A stretch of 64,000 bases of DNA from Gliomastix tumulicola (lineage: Eukaryota; Ascomycota; Sordariomycetes; Hypocreales; Bionectriaceae). Position 1 is the stretch's first letter; each line of letters starts with the position of its first letter. The position numbers and the translations under genes were made by a program. This document shows positions 62,710 to 64,000 of this stretch, one piece after another. The stretch lies in the NCBI GenBank assembly GCA_001599755.1, contig BCHX01000004.1, positions 1,488,001 to 1,552,000 on the forward strand, written 5' to 3'. The notes beneath the pieces are model-generated. The model was given only the letters and a program-made list of their open reading frames with translations. It was not told where the DNA came from and did no database searches.

Positions 62710-63108
62710 TTGACTTAAAACGGCAGATTACTTGCATGCCAGTTAAGTCAAACCATAGAGAATCATCTGGATTACTTTATCATCCTTGATGAGGCATGTC
62801 GATCTTGCAGATGTGTTCATTAATTTGCATGATGGCGTATTATTTATTACACGGATTGATGGTCATCTGCTAGATTAGGCGGTTCTAACTAGGGCTACCG
62901 GGATCAGTGCAAGATCCGTCTATAAAGAGTGGTGGGCATCGGATCGGTGTTCTCTTGAGGCCAAAGAGGTGTATTTATGGACATGCACTTGGATCCCTCA
63001 TTAACAGCTTTTACACACTAGATCATTGCATGTCGGATTTGACTCTGGTTTCTACTGAATCTATTCTATCCTCTACAGCCATGAGACTAACAGTCATGAA
63101 ACACCAAG
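62710..63108. other. Convergent 3' intergenic region (dehydrogenase / FAD oxidase)
   Basis: About 400 bp of AT-rich 3' flanks between convergent genes. No gene is seen. Confidence 0.6.
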
Positions 63109-64000
63109 CTACTTCTTCTTGCAGAGCCTCCCGTCGGCCTGCTTGGTCCAAATATCACTCCCCACGGCTGCCGGGCCGTACAAGACGAATCGCGGATCAT
63201 ACCGCTTCTTGATCTTCAGCAGCCGCTCATAGTTGACGCCAAAATAGTCCGACTTCCACGCCGGGTTGTCAAAGGTGCCCTCATTGATGTACACGCCCCC
63301 AGCAGGCAGTCCGGCTCGCAGAATGTTCTGATACGCGTTCATGTCCTCTTGGACCTGCTGCCAGACGTCCACCGGGCCGACCTCGTTGAACCAGCCCTCG
63401 ATGATCATATGATACAGAGCATCGCGCCAGGCGGGATGGACGGCGTTGAAGCCCGGCTTGGTTCCTGTGCGGCTGTGGCTGACGTTGCCGGCTACACCGT
63501 TGACAGAAGGACCGGCAGGCGAGGAGACGATATCGCGGATCAGCTGGACGACGCCTTGGACACCGTCCTTTACTGCCTGCCGCGGGATAAGCCGTCCGCC
63601 GATGGTCTCGTTGTTCAGGTAGGAGCCGTAAGGAGGGTTGGGTGTGTAAGCGGCCAGGTGGTCACCGTATGACGGCTTCTCGTTCACCTCATACGTGTAG
63701 TTGAAGCCGAGTCTGCGGACTTCTTTAAGGAACGGATCCAGGACCGACTGCAGATCCGCAGCAGAGTGACCAGTAAACGTCCCCTGGGACAAGCCAAACG
63801 AGGAGTTGGTCACGCGGTACACGGTCGTAACACCCGGAATCGTGTCAAGCACGAGTAGCTGGCGATGCCACGCCTCCACGACGCCCCAGAATGCCGCATC
63901 ATCTCCATTGTGCTCCAGAGACAGCGAAGCCCCGGCGACCTTCCCGTCGCGATGGGCCTTGGTCGTGTGCGAGACGATAATAGCATAGTTTCCCGCACCG
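63109..64000 (-). CDS. FAD-linked oxidase with berberine-bridge (BBE) C terminus, 5' end outside window
   Basis: The C-terminal 296 residues are present. The frame is open to the right edge and continues with GAGNYAIIVSHTTKAHRD, so the N-terminal FAD (PCMH/BBE) half lies beyond it. Recognisable are the substrate-domain segment ending in the BBE signature YINEGTFDNPAWKSDYFG followed by NYERLLKIKKRYDP, where the enzyme wraps back to the flavin site. Such secreted or vesicular oxidases carry out two-electron oxidations, and in polyketide pathways oxidative cyclisations (for example the solanapyrone oxidase/Diels-Alderase). Possible N-glycosylation sites (NSS, NYT, NET, NVS) fit export. It is convergent with the dehydrogenase and belongs to the cluster by position. 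The substrate is unknown. Confidence 0.88.
   Translation of the reverse strand, partial: GAGNYAIIVSHTTKAHRDGKVAGASLSLEHNGDDAAFWGVVEAWHRQLLVLDTIPGVTTVYRVTNSSFGLSQGTFTGHSAADLQSVLDPFLKEVRRLGFNYTYEVNEKPSYGDHLAAYTPNPPYGSYLNNETIGGRLIPRQAVKDGVQGVVQLIRDIVSSPAGPSVNGVAGNVSHSRTGTKPGFNAVHPAWRDALYHMIIEGWFNEVGPVDVWQQVQEDMNAYQNILRAGLPAGGVYINEGTFDNPAWKSDYFGVNYERLLKIKKRYDPRFVLYGPAAVGSDIWTKQADGRLCKKK

Overview
The window is nuclear DNA from a filamentous ascomycete (Pezizomycotina), most likely a Sordariomycete. The evidence is: short introns of about 50-110 nt with GTRNGT donors, CTAAC or CTGAC branch sites and YAG acceptors; GC-rich monocistronic genes on both strands; a Polycomb (PRC2) subunit; Zn(II)2Cys6 regulators; and a highly reducing polyketide synthase. 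I cannot name the genus from the sequence. Most open frames longer than 60 codons are antisense or off-frame shadows of GC-rich exons and are not listed.

Layout. 2-11 kb: a SUZ12-type VEFS-box protein carrying a C-terminal PHD finger, the splicing factor SF3B2/Cus1, and a triose-phosphate-type (SLY41-like) transporter. 11.4-22.5 kb: ORC5, followed by an accessory-looking stretch with a secreted DJ-1/PfpI protein, a C6 regulator, a large secreted protein of unknown function and a second C6 regulator. 23.7-35 kb: housekeeping metabolism, with the F1-ATPase beta subunit (ATP2, six exons including micro-exons), the glycogen branching enzyme (eight exons), a mitochondrial ClpX, cytochrome oxidase subunit IV/Cox5, and a 58-residue three-exon membrane microprotein resembling the animal mitochondrial microprotein PIGBOS1. 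35-49 kb: Mus7/MMS22 (2216 aa), a small one-helix membrane protein, an Msp1-type AAA ATPase with a long N-terminal region, and TFIIH subunit TFB1.

50-64 kb is part of a secondary-metabolite cluster: a SnoaL-like protein, a 2432-residue highly reducing PKS (KS-AT-DH-degenerate MT-ER-KR-ACP), an alpha/beta hydrolase of the polyketide-transferase/releasing type divergently transcribed from the PKS promoter, a nor-1-like short-chain dehydrogenase, and a berberine-bridge (BBE) FAD oxidase cut by the right edge. The PKS would build an unmethylated reduced chain, the hydrolase could release or transfer it, and the reductase, SnoaL protein and oxidase could tailor it. TFB1 is housekeeping, so the left border probably lies between 48.8 and 50.2 kb. 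The right border is outside the window.

I found no tRNA, rRNA, CRISPR array, transposon or insertion element. Exon coordinates were derived by hand from splice signals and reading-frame continuity. Family assignments rest on motif recognition, not on a search.
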